A model generated the notes under the pieces. It was not told where the DNA came from. It searched no databases and saw only the letters and a program-made list of their open reading frames with translations. This document shows, one piece after another, positions 34,601 to 41,982 of a stretch of 43,695 nucleotides of DNA (its first letter is position 1; each line of letters opens with the position of its first letter). The stretch is from Pelobacter sp. UBA6812 (lineage in GTDB: Bacteria > Desulfobacterota > Desulfuromonadia > Desulfuromonadales > Syntrophotaleaceae): contig DKEW01000013.1 in assembly GCA_002452265.1 (NCBI GenBank), forward strand, positions 1-43,695. The letters are read 5' to 3'. A program made the position numbers and the translations under genes.

Positions 34601-35221
34601 GTGCCCAGCTTGCTCCACAGAGAGATTGAGAAATTTCGCGCCTGGGCGTTGAACTACCCGGTAGATGAGCGCTCTGGTGAATGGGAGTGCGACTACCAAG
34701 AGTGGCCGACTCTAAACCGGTCTTTTGTTGCTTACTTGGACTCGCATTCTCCCCAAGACGCTGATGACCATGCAGTATCCGATCTCATTTACGCCGTAGC
34801 GCGGGATAATGAGATGGAAGATCTTGTTTCGGAATTGGCCGATAGGCCTGAATGGCTTGCCTTCTTACTCCCTTACGTACTGGAGTGTGACGAACCGGAT
34901 ACGCGATGGCAGTTTGCGGTTACACTCGGCCACCGCGTTCTTCCGTTCAATGAAGCTGAGGTCGCACTGCTTAAACTGGTTGGGGACCACGACGAATACG
35001 TGAGCCGTATGGCTCTTCAGTCGCTAGGAAGAATTGGTTCCACTCACACAGAGAGCCTATGTGAGCGTGCTTGGGCGACCAACCACGAGTATCAGAGAAT
35101 CATGGCGCTGTGGGTGTTAAAGGAAATCGGCTCACAAAAGCTCGGCGCCTACGTCGTTCTCGCAAAGAAGGATGGCCGAAAATATGTTGTCAGCAATGCG
35201 CTCGAAATTGAAAGCGCATAA
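34601..35221 (+). CDS. Cassette 4: HEAT-repeat-like protein
   Basis: A 206-residue mainly helical protein. The C-terminal half (VGDHDEYVSRMALQSLGRIG, then YQRIMALWVLKEIGSQKLG) shows the D/N-x-x-V-R-x-x-A-x-x-x-L-G-x-I spacing of HEAT-type repeats, suggesting a protein-binding scaffold. Function unknown. AGGAGG lies 4 bases before GTG 34601, right after attC3; I reject the longer frame from 34511 because that part is attC3. The stop is part of attC4. Confidence 0.6.
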   Translation: MPSLLHREIEKFRAWALNYPVDERSGEWECDYQEWPTLNRSFVAYLDSHSPQDADDHAVSDLIYAVARDNEMEDLVSELADRPEWLAFLLPYVLECDEPDTRWQFAVTLGHRVLPFNEAEVALLKLVGDHDEYVSRMALQSLGRIGSTHTESLCERAWATNHEYQRIMALWVLKEIGSQKLGAYVVLAKKDGRKYVVSNALEIESA

Positions 35222-35288
35222 CCAAGGGCTCCAGCGGATTTGCTACACGCTGCGCGTTCCGCAAACGCGCTGAGCCCAATCGTTAGAC
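35216..35288 (+). other. attC4 site
   Basis: 73 bases. Left core GCATAAC overlaps the cassette 4 stop codon; right core GTTAGAC. Boxes GGGCTC and GAGCCC pair. Confidence 0.75.
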
Positions 35289-35295
35289 ATCAGAC

Positions 35296-35757
35296 ATGAG
35301 TATTTCGCTAATCCCAATAGCCGCATTCGCCTCCTCAATGGTTTTCCTCGGATGGGAGTGCTGGAAGTTTTATCTAGGACTCGTATCGCGCGGCTGGTTG
35401 CCTGTGAAGTGTGTTGTGCACCGCGCATGGATCGAAGAAGACACGAGTTCAAACCCGGATGGTGCCGACTCCGTCAGCTATTCAGCCAAGGTCCAATACA
35501 CCTACAGGATCGGCCCTGATACGTACACTTCCACTAGATTGACCTATCAGCCATCGTCTAGCCTCAGCTTTAGACGCGCCATGAAACTTCTGACTGGTCT
35601 TCACCCTGGTCAAGAATCCACGGCCTTCTACAACCCGAAAAACAAGAATCAAGCCGTCTTGATACGGTCGGTGAGCTTGAGAAATTCAATTCCGTTGCTC
35701 GTCGCCAGTTTTCTATGCGCTTTGACGTGGTATTGGTCATTTATCAAGAGGCACTGA
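35296..35757 (+). CDS. Cassette 5: DUF3592 membrane protein
   Basis: A 153-residue protein with two membrane segments (residues ~5-27 and ~130-148). The part between has SYSAKVQYTYRIGPDTYTS, a Pro-Ser rich link, and TAFYNPKNKNQAVL, which together match DUF3592 (Y-x-x-x-V-x-Y-x-Y and Y-N-P-x-x-x-x-x-A-V-L). DUF3592 proteins are common in integron cassettes and elsewhere; function unknown. The start ATG lies 8 bases after the attC4 core. Confidence 0.7.
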   Translation: MSISLIPIAAFASSMVFLGWECWKFYLGLVSRGWLPVKCVVHRAWIEEDTSSNPDGADSVSYSAKVQYTYRIGPDTYTSTRLTYQPSSSLSFRRAMKLLTGLHPGQESTAFYNPKNKNQAVLIRSVSLRNSIPLLVASFLCALTWYWSFIKRH

Positions 35758-35758
35758 C

Positions 35759-35818
35759 GTCTAACAATTCATTCAAGCCGAAGCCGCTTCGCGGCTCGGC
35801 TTAATTCAGGCGTTGGGA
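35759..35818 (+). other. attC5 site
   Basis: 60 bases, the classic short form: left core GTCTAAC, right core GTTGGGA, with AAGCCGAAGCCG pairing to CGGCTCGGCTT and TTAATTCAGGC on the right. Very similar to attC9. Confidence 0.92.
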
Positions 35819-35844
35819 ATTAACACTTTAACTAGGAGGATGGT

Positions 35845-36177
35845 ATGCGATTGATTTTTAAAGTACTTCCCATAGCACTTATGTTTATTGCTCTCATTGC
35901 TGCTGGCTGTGCTGTAACCCCACAACCTCGCGGAACGGTAGCTGATGCAAAATTGCAGGCTGATGTAATGCGGATGATTGGCATATATGAATCAGCGGCA
36001 GGAGGAGATGCTCAGCCCAAATTGCTTTCAGCTAATACGGTTGGGAAAGAGGGATCATCATATATTGAGCACTGGGATATTGATAGTAATGGAAAGAAAA
36101 TTACTTATGAAGTCAAACTTGTCCCTTCGCCCCGTGGTGGAGTTGATTATGGCATAGCCCGTTTAGGTGCTCAGTGA
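35845..36177 (+). CDS. Cassette 6: small lipoprotein
   Basis: A 110-residue protein. MRLIFKVLPIALMFIALIA is the signal, with the lipobox IAAGC and lipid-bearing Cys at residue 22. The mature part (~88 residues) is unrecognised. AGGAGG precedes the ATG. It lies in the cassette that was later interrupted by the REP-transposase and the IS110 remnant; its attC should be at 37813-37885. Confidence 0.65.
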   Translation: MRLIFKVLPIALMFIALIAAGCAVTPQPRGTVADAKLQADVMRMIGIYESAAGGDAQPKLLSANTVGKEGSSYIEHWDIDSNGKKITYEVKLVPSPRGGVDYGIARLGAQ

Positions 36178-36215
36178 CTTGAAGACATCCGATGTTGAAA
36201 GATTAGTAGTTGGAC

Positions 36216-36248
36216 CTTGGGGTCGGACCAAGTTAACTTGTTGAAAAT
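36216..36248 (+). repeat. Left inverted repeat of the REP-transposase element
   Basis: 33 bases beginning CTTGGGGTCGGACCAAGT and ending TTGAAAAT. Matches the right end at 28 of 33 positions. The first 18 bases contain the palindrome GGTCGGACC (imperfect). Confidence 0.8.
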
Positions 36249-36370
36249 GCGTGGTTTTACATCTAAAAAGGTCCTAAAAAACCACTTATAGGCCCATTTT
36301 GGGGGGGCAAAATTAGGGCTACAAGCTTTTTTTAACTGTATTTTGCTGGACTGGCAATGGGAGGGGAGGA

Positions 36371-37161
36371 ATGGCAAGAGCGAATCGGCATCACATACCG
36401 GGTTGTATCTGCACATTACTCACCGCTGCCACAAGAAGGAATTTTTGCTGAAATTCGCTCATGATCGCTCCCGTTTTGTGGCTTGGTTGCTCGAAGCCCG
36501 CAAGCGATTATCCTTGCAAATCCTGAACTATACTGTCACCTCCAATCATGTTCATCTACTGGTGAAGGACAATGATGAGACCAACACCATTTCATCGTCC
36601 ATCCAACTGGTAGCCGGTCGTATCGGCCAGGAATATAACCAGCGCAAGCGTCGCAAAGGGGCTTTCTGGGAGGACCGCTACCATGCCACGGCCATAGAAT
36701 CGGGAGAGCATCTACGGCGTTGCCTTGTTTATATGGATTTGAACATGGTTCGGGCTGGCGTCGTGAGCCATCCGGCCGATTGGGCTTTTGGCGGGTATCA
36801 TGAGATTCAGGGCAATCGCCGCCGCAACAGGCTTCTTAACCTGGACATCCTTGCTGAGGTTACGGAGACAAATGGCGCGGATGATTTAGCCATCGCTCAT
36901 CGGGATTGGATCGAGGAAACTCTGAGTGCGGAAAGAGGCCAACGAGAGGAGATGTGGACGAAGAGTCTCGCCGTCGGCAACGAGCAGTTCGTTCAAGAAA
37001 TCCAAGAGAATCTTGGAGTGCGGGGGATAGGGAGAGGTGTTGATGTGATTGGAGATGCCTATGTGCTTCGAGAATCGCCCGAAACCTATGAGGCCAATTT
37101 TGACCCCGAAAATCGAGCCATAGCGCCCAATAATAGCTTTTTATGGGATGGTTTTTCTTGA
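36371..37161 (+). pseudogene. Frameshifted REP-associated tyrosine (Y1) transposase
   Basis: The natural start, ATG 36371 after GGGAGG, encodes MARANRHHIPG then goes out of frame. The expected family sequence continues as ...WHITHRCHKKEF, and the ITHRCHKKEF part is present in the next frame, so about one base (probably a G of a TGG) is missing near 36410. Downstream the catalytic HxH (SNHVHLL), the Tyr in EYNQRKRRKGAFWEDRYHA and the rest of the Y1 domain are intact through 37161. A longer open frame that begins upstream at 36343 has no family support. Confidence 0.75.
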
Positions 37162-37193
37162 TTTTCAATGGTTTGACTTGGTCCGACCCCAAG
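37161..37193 (-). repeat. Right inverted repeat of the REP-transposase element
   Basis: 33 bases, the complement of which begins CTTGGGGTCGGACCAAGT. See the left repeat. Confidence 0.8.
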
Positions 37194-37202
37194 CACCAAC
37201 CC

Positions 37203-37724
37203 TCAGATCTCCACGCTCACTCGGCTTGGCAATCCGGCCCAAAGGCTCTGGCAGATTGTACTGAGTGGCGGTATTTTGGATATGGGCATAGAGTTCGGCC
37301 CGCTTGCGCGCCAGATGATTGGGCGTTGCAACAGGTCACGGGTAGCGCGCATCTTTTTCGGGTAGGTGTAGGCCACCGGGAAAGATCCGCCGCGAAGCAA
37401 TACGGCAATTTTATGCGAGTCGATCTTGTCATTTTTGGCCTTGCCGCCATGGATGGCGCGCATGTAAAGCGCATGCCCGAGGACGAAATCGATCTCCTCG
37501 TTGGCACAGAGATCGGCCAGCCAATACCAGGTGAACATGCACTCGCAACCGACAACAAGGTCTTCGCGGTAGGGTTTGATCAGGCGTAAAAAGGCCTTTG
37601 GCCGCGTCGGGATGTTCTTGTGCAGGACCACCTCGCCAGTCGAATCGAGGACACAGACAAACATGGCATTGGCGTGCAGATCGATGCCGCAATAGAATCG
37701 GTGCTGTTTGATGTAAAATTTCAT
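37203..37724 (-). pseudogene. IS110-family transposase, 5' remnant with a frameshift
   Basis: The N-terminal DEDD (RuvC-like) domain is present: YCGIDLHAN, VVGCECMFTWYW and KNDKIDSHKIAVLLR. At about 37320 the frame changes (one base lost or two gained); in the new frame the sequence continues NHLARKRAELYAHIQNTA, as in intact IS110 proteins. The sequence then stops at the REP element; the C-terminal serine domain is absent. ATG 37724 is the family-typical start (MKFYIKQHRFYCGID). It cannot transpose. Confidence 0.85.
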
Positions 37725-37812
37725 GGTGCAGGTTCCTTTCTTTGAGAGGGTTGCTGTGTTCTCAAGGGATACCGGATGGTCCGGTATCTGGAGGGGGCCT
37801 GCACTAGTATCA
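37725..37812 (-). mobile_element. IS110 end with candidate bridge-RNA leader
   Basis: The 88 bases before the transposase start are non-coding. A perfect hairpin GATACCGGA-TGG-TCCGGTATC lies at 37768-37788. IS110 elements encode their structured bridge (seek) RNA in this position. The outer end must lie close to 37800-37815, just before the attC6 core. Confidence 0.4.
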
Positions 37813-37885
37813 AGGGCGTTCAAGTGGACCCAATGCCGCGTCGCTTGCGCTCCTTGCATTGGTCCACTTACCGCTAACGTTGACA
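37813..37885 (+). other. attC6 site (beside the IS110 remnant)
   Basis: About 73 bases. Right core GTTGACA (37879-37885). Boxes CAAGTGGACCCAATGC and GCATTGGTCCACTT pair well; the outer left core is degenerate (TATCAAG), where an IS110 end would join. Confidence 0.65.
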
Positions 37886-37909
37886 ACAGTGAACAATGGA
37901 ACATATCAA

Positions 37910-38545
37910 ATGAGATCAATCAACACACAATCAGTCAGCATTCCAATTGCACAATCATCTCCAAATAGCAGGTCTATCAATGGCAAACTTTATGGTTCAG
38001 GCCATATGGCAATTATCTTTTCCAACATGGATACCAATGATCAAAGTGAATGGGATGTCATTATTAATGACCTTATTTCTGATAGCTATATGATTCTCAC
38101 ATATGACTATCTTCATCATATAGACGATCAATCGAGAACTCTTGAAGATGCGATTTCATTTGTTTGTGATGCGGGTGCGAAGAAAATTATCCTTATTGGC
38201 GCAAGTAGGGGTGGGGTCGCATCTATAAAAGTCGCAGCTCGGCATGTTAATAACGATTGTATAGCTGGCATCGTGGCTTTTTCTGCTCCTATCGAATATG
38301 AAGGAACTGTCTTCTATCGCAAGGATGAATTGAGTAGAATTAAAATTCCAAAACTCTTGATAAACTCGGAACATGATGATGGGGCAAACGATACTCGTAA
38401 GATGTTCGAAATATTTGACGATCCAAAAGGATTGCTGTTCTATCAAGGAGATGCCCATGGGACAGAACTTTTTGACAAAGAACGAGATTCGATTATTAAA
38501 AAGCTACAGGGTTTCATAGCTGCTGTATTTGGGATATGTGATTAA
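37910..38545 (+). CDS. Cassette 7: alpha/beta hydrolase
   Basis: A 211-residue protein. A nucleophile elbow GASRGG has Ser99 between glycines, with strand KIILI before it; the acid is likely in EHDDGAND (Asp156/157) and the base is His183 in GDAHGTELF. No signal peptide. The dienelactone hydrolase group is the nearest resemblance. The substrate is not known. I chose ATG 37910; the open frame begins upstream inside attC6. Confidence 0.65.
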   Translation: MRSINTQSVSIPIAQSSPNSRSINGKLYGSGHMAIIFSNMDTNDQSEWDVIINDLISDSYMILTYDYLHHIDDQSRTLEDAISFVCDAGAKKIILIGASRGGVASIKVAARHVNNDCIAGIVAFSAPIEYEGTVFYRKDELSRIKIPKLLINSEHDDGANDTRKMFEIFDDPKGLLFYQGDAHGTELFDKERDSIIKKLQGFIAAVFGICD

Positions 38546-38562
38546 TACAAAAAAAATGAGTT

Positions 38563-38650
38563 GCGGAACATTCGTGGTTAGAGGGACGGCGAGGAGCATG
38601 CCGCCCCTGACATGCGGCGTTTGCTGACCGAGTTACCCACGAAGCTAATT
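38563..38650 (+). other. attC7 site, degenerate
   Basis: 88 bases. Inner boxes TTCGTGG and CCACGAA pair and a GC-rich centre is present, but the right core reads GCTAATT instead of GTTRRRY and the left is GCGGAAC. It may be inactive. Confidence 0.4.
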
Positions 38651-38665
38651 TGAGAGAGGCGTGGC

Positions 38666-39067
38666 ATGACATTACATTCTGGCTCTTGTTTATGTGGCAC
38701 AGTAACATTCAAGCTCGAAGGTGAATTTAATGCGTTTTATTTGTGTTATTGCCACTATTGCCAAAAAGATACAGGCTCGGCCCATGCAGCAAATCTGTTC
38801 GCTCAGTCTGCACAGCTGACTTGGCTTACTGGTGAAAGTGAAGTAAATACCTTTACTTTACCGGGCACGAGGCATTGTAAAAGTTTCTGTAAGCATTGCG
38901 GTTCGGCTCTCCCCAGGGTGGAAATGTCAGGCGTTACCATAGTACCCGTGGGCTGTCTTGATAGTGAAATATCTCTTAAACCGACTGCGCGTATTTTTAT
39001 GCGAAGTCGGGCAAGTTGGGCGGAAGGGTTTGAAACCATACCAAAATTTGACGGTTTACCGAAGTGA
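38666..39067 (+). CDS. Cassette 8: GFA-family zinc protein
   Basis: A 133-residue GFA-fold protein. Zinc ligands: SCLCG near residue 7, CYCHYCQKDTGSAHA near residue 27, and CKHCGSALPR near residue 73. It is distinct from the one at 1224. GAGAGAGGCG precedes the ATG. Its stop is followed by attC8. Confidence 0.75.
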   Translation: MTLHSGSCLCGTVTFKLEGEFNAFYLCYCHYCQKDTGSAHAANLFAQSAQLTWLTGESEVNTFTLPGTRHCKSFCKHCGSALPRVEMSGVTIVPVGCLDSEISLKPTARIFMRSRASWAEGFETIPKFDGLPK

Positions 39068-39079
39068 TCAGCATTTAAC

Positions 39080-39199
39080 ACATAACCAGGCGTTGTAGTG
39101 GATGCCCTACACTCCGCGCCTTCTAGCGTAGTTCGCTACGCTCATTTAATAGCGCAAGCCGGCTCCCCGGTCCGGCCATCACTGAACTTGGCGTTAGGC
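39080..39199 (+). other. attC8 site
   Basis: 120 bases, the longest here. Left core ACATAAC and right core GTTAGGC; boxes AGTGGATGCC and GGCCATCACT pair. A TAGCGTAG-TTCG-CTACGCT hairpin is in the centre. Confidence 0.8.
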
Positions 39200-39240
39200 C
39201 CTGACCGAGTCTACTCGCCCCCGTTAGGAGATTTACCGCT

Positions 39241-39994
39241 GTGGACATCCCACGGATATTCAACATCACGGAAAGTGCGCACCGCATTCACATCCGATAA
39301 GTTCGCCACTCTCGGCGCTGCGTTGCGTCTGAAGTCGGGAGCACGAGTGCTCGACCTTGGTAGTGGTTCGGGCGAAATGTTGTGCACTTGGGCGCGCGAC
39401 CACGGCATTATCGGCACCGGCATCGACATGAGTCCGTTGTTCACCGAACAGGCCAAACAGCGTGCTGAAGAGCTCGGTGTTGCTCATCAAGTCAGGTTCA
39501 TTCATGACGATGCAGCGGGTTACGTCTCTGACGAGAAGGTTGATGTGGCAGCTTGTGTCGGCGCCACCTGGATAGGCGGAGGCGTCGCTGGCACCATCGA
39601 GCTTCTGACGCGAAGCCTCGGCACCGGTGGCATCATCCTCATCGGCGAGCCCTACTGGCGGCAGGTACCGCCGACAGAAGAGGTTGCCAAGGGGTGTCTT
39701 GCCAATGCAATCTCCGACTTTCTCAGTCTTCCAGAGCTTATCGCATCTTTCGGCAACCTCGGCTACGATGTTGTTGAGATGGTTTTAGCCAATCAGGACG
39801 GTTGGGACAGGTACGAAGCGGCTAAGTGGCTTACCATGCGCCGATGGCTTGAAGCCAACCCTGACGATGAGTTAGCAGAGGAGGTTCGGTCTAAACTGGT
39901 CTCGGAACCTGAGCGCCACGCCACTTACACACGCGAATACCTGGGCTGGGGGGTGTTCGCACTGATGCCACGGTTCTGCCTCAAAAACGCCTAA
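39241..39994 (+). pseudogene. Cassette 9: SAM-dependent methyltransferase, frameshifted
   Basis: A GTG at 39241 with TTAGGAG upstream starts MDIPRIFNITESAHRIH, the usual N-terminus of a class I methyltransferase family, but it stops after 19 codons. The next frame continues TSDKFATLGAALRL and then the full fold: VLDLGSGSGEML (SAM loop), GTGIDMSPLF. It ends at 39994. The break is near 39290. If about 11 bases between copies of TTCAC were lost, both frames would join. It is thus probably inactive. Confidence 0.65.
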
Positions 39995-40048
39995 CAAGTC
40001 ATGCAAGCCGGCGCCACTTCGTGGTGCGGTTTAATTCAGGCGTTATGC
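39989..40048 (+). other. attC9 site
   Basis: 60 bases. Left core GCCTAAC, right core GTTATGC, with boxes AAGCCGGCGCCAC / GTGGTGCGGTTT. The right half TTAATTCAGGCGTT equals that of attC5. Confidence 0.92.
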
Positions 40049-40444
40049 GCTAAGGGAAACAATAAATTGTTTACGTTTAAAGATACTAAAACTATTAGAA
40101 ATAGCGATATTGGTCCGGTCTTTCGATCTAATGGCTGAACTCAGTCGTTAGGTCACCAAGTTGCCCACGAAAAGTGGACATGGTCCGAACCCAAGCAGAC
40201 CAAGCAGGCAACCATAAACTACCCAATGTGCAGTCGTCCCATCGCGATTACATAAACTCACACAAGATCAACTTCTCTGAACTTCCATTTTTTTTTCATC
40301 AATACAAACAGAAAATATGGCAATGCTTGACAAGTGCATGGAGTTGGCTATTGCCCTTCCGCTATAAAATTGACACCTCAACCTGACCAAGGGCCGTGTT
40401 GTACGCGGAATTCAGTATGGTATGCTGATGGGCAAAAGGAGGAA
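40049..40444 (+). other. Array end without a gene: half attC, REP fragment and leader
   Basis: No convincing gene. A lone GTTAGGT core at 40147-40153 has no pairing left half. TGGTCCGAACCCAAGC at 40181-40196 matches the IS/REP end with one mismatch. A TATAAAAT at 40363 may be a -10 box for the next gene; its -35 is poor. Confidence 0.45.
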
Positions 40445-40450
40445 ATGGCT

Positions 40451-41941
40451 ATGAAAGTCCTGCTGCTTTATCCTGAGTTCCCTGACACTTTCTGGAGTTT
40501 TAAACATGCGCTGAAATTCGTGCGCAAAAAAGCATTTTCGCCTCCCTTGGGGTTGCTGACTATTGCGGCCATGCTGCCGGAAACATGGGAATTGCGCCTG
40601 ATTGATCTCAATGTTCGTACGTTGACGGACAAGGATATCGCCTGGGCGGATGGCGCGTTTGTCAGTGCCATGTTGGTGCAGCGCGATGCGGCCCGGCAGC
40701 TCATTACGCGTTGCAAAGACACAGGGCTGACGGTTGTGGCGGGCGGCCCGCTATTTACCAGCGAGCATGAAAACTACCCCGAAGTTGATCACTTCGTGCT
40801 GAACGAAGCGGAATTGACCCTGCCATGCTTTCTGCGGGATTTTGCGCAGGGGCGGGCCCGCAGGTTGTACTCGGCCAGTGATTTTGCCGATATCTGCCAG
40901 ACCCCGGCGCCCGCATGGCAGCTTGCCGATCTTAAGGCTTACGGCACGGTCAGCGTTCAGTATTCACGGGGTTGCCCCTTTCGCTGCGAGTTTTGCAATA
41001 TCGTCACCTTGTTCGGCCATCGTCCGAGGATCAAAACCGGACGTCAGTTTATCGCCGAACTGGATGCCCTGTACGAGCATGGTTGGCGCGGTAGCATTTT
41101 TATCGTCGACGATAATTTTATCGGCAACAAACGACAACTTAAGACCGATCTGCTGCCGGCGCTGATTGCATGGCAAAAACAGCACCGGGGCATCAACTTT
41201 TTTACCGAAGTTTCCATCGACCTGGCAGACGATGAGCAGTTGGTGGAGATGATGGTGGATGCCGGGTTCGACACGGTTTTTGTCGGGATCGAAAGCCCCA
41301 ACGAAGCGAGTCTGGCCGAATGCCAGAAGGGGCAGAATCGTAACCGTGACCTGGTGCAAGATGTTAAGCGTCTGCAGCGGGCCGGGTTGCAGGTGCAGGG
41401 CGGTTTTATCCTCGGTTTCGACAGCGATTCGCCGTCCATTTTTCAAAAACAGATCGAATTCATCCAAAATAGCGGTATTGTCACCGCCATGGTTGGCCTG
41501 CTTCAGGCTTTGCCGGGTACCCGGCTTTACGAACGCTTGCAACAAGCTGGTCGCCTGTGCAAGGAGACTTCGGGGGACAATGTCGATGGTAGCACCAATA
41601 TCGTGCCGGCCATGGGGATGGAAACCCTTCTCGAAGGCTACCGCTCTCTTTTACTGACTCTCTACACCCCCAAAAACTATTACCGTCGGATCAGGATTTT
41701 CTTACAGGAATACCAACGTCCGGCGGTCTGCACCAAACCGACTTTTCAACGCCAGCGCGCTTTTATCAGGTCGGTTTTCCGTTTGGGAATTTTCGGCAAA
41801 GAGCGTATCCCGTATTGGAAGACCCTTTTCTGGACCTTGTTTCACCGTCCGGAACTGGTGTCGACCATGGTGGCCATGGCAATCTATGGTTATCATTTCC
41901 GTAAGGTCTGCGAACACAATCTGCTCGATTCCGGTAAATAA
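40451..41941 (+). CDS. B12-binding radical SAM protein (DUF4070-type C-terminus)
   Basis: A 496-residue protein. The first ~150 residues are a B12-binding-like fold (MKVLLLYPEFPDTFW, then VVAGGPLF). The radical SAM motif CPFRCEFC is at Cys175, Cys179 and Cys182. The core reads SIFIVDDNFIGNKRQL and FVGIESPNEASL. The C-terminal part resembles the DUF4070 group, which includes the hopanoid methylase HpnR. The substrate is unknown. ATG 40451 has GGAGG 8 bases upstream; ATG 40445 is just 2 bases from it and less likely. Confidence 0.8.
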   Translation: MKVLLLYPEFPDTFWSFKHALKFVRKKAFSPPLGLLTIAAMLPETWELRLIDLNVRTLTDKDIAWADGAFVSAMLVQRDAARQLITRCKDTGLTVVAGGPLFTSEHENYPEVDHFVLNEAELTLPCFLRDFAQGRARRLYSASDFADICQTPAPAWQLADLKAYGTVSVQYSRGCPFRCEFCNIVTLFGHRPRIKTGRQFIAELDALYEHGWRGSIFIVDDNFIGNKRQLKTDLLPALIAWQKQHRGINFFTEVSIDLADDEQLVEMMVDAGFDTVFVGIESPNEASLAECQKGQNRNRDLVQDVKRLQRAGLQVQGGFILGFDSDSPSIFQKQIEFIQNSGIVTAMVGLLQALPGTRLYERLQQAGRLCKETSGDNVDGSTNIVPAMGMETLLEGYRSLLLTLYTPKNYYRRIRIFLQEYQRPAVCTKPTFQRQRAFIRSVFRLGIFGKERIPYWKTLFWTLFHRPELVSTMVAMAIYGYHFRKVCEHNLLDSGK

Positions 41942-41950
41942 TGAAGAAAT

Positions 41951-41971
41951 AGGGGGGGCTGCGGCCCCCTC
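41951..41971. terminator. Short GC-rich hairpin between convergent genes
   Basis: GGGGGCTGCGGCCCCC; no T tract follows on the plus strand. It lies between the radical SAM stop and the nhaA stop. Confidence 0.45.
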
Positions 41972-41982
41972 TCGCGTCTGTT

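Larger units (their letters stand above)
36216..37193 (+). mobile_element. REP-associated Y1 transposase element (RAYT), 978 bases
   Basis: A transposase pseudogene bounded by 33-base inverted repeats. It lies within the integron array next to an IS110 remnant, which it may have cut into. Confidence 0.65.

Noticed and set aside
31835..40153. Prophage or ICE
   Set aside because: The only phage-like gene is the tyrosine recombinase, which has the integron-specific segment; no structural, replication or conjugation genes are present.
40174..40386. A 70-residue open frame after the array
   Set aside because: No ribosome site or motif; starts in a REP fragment.
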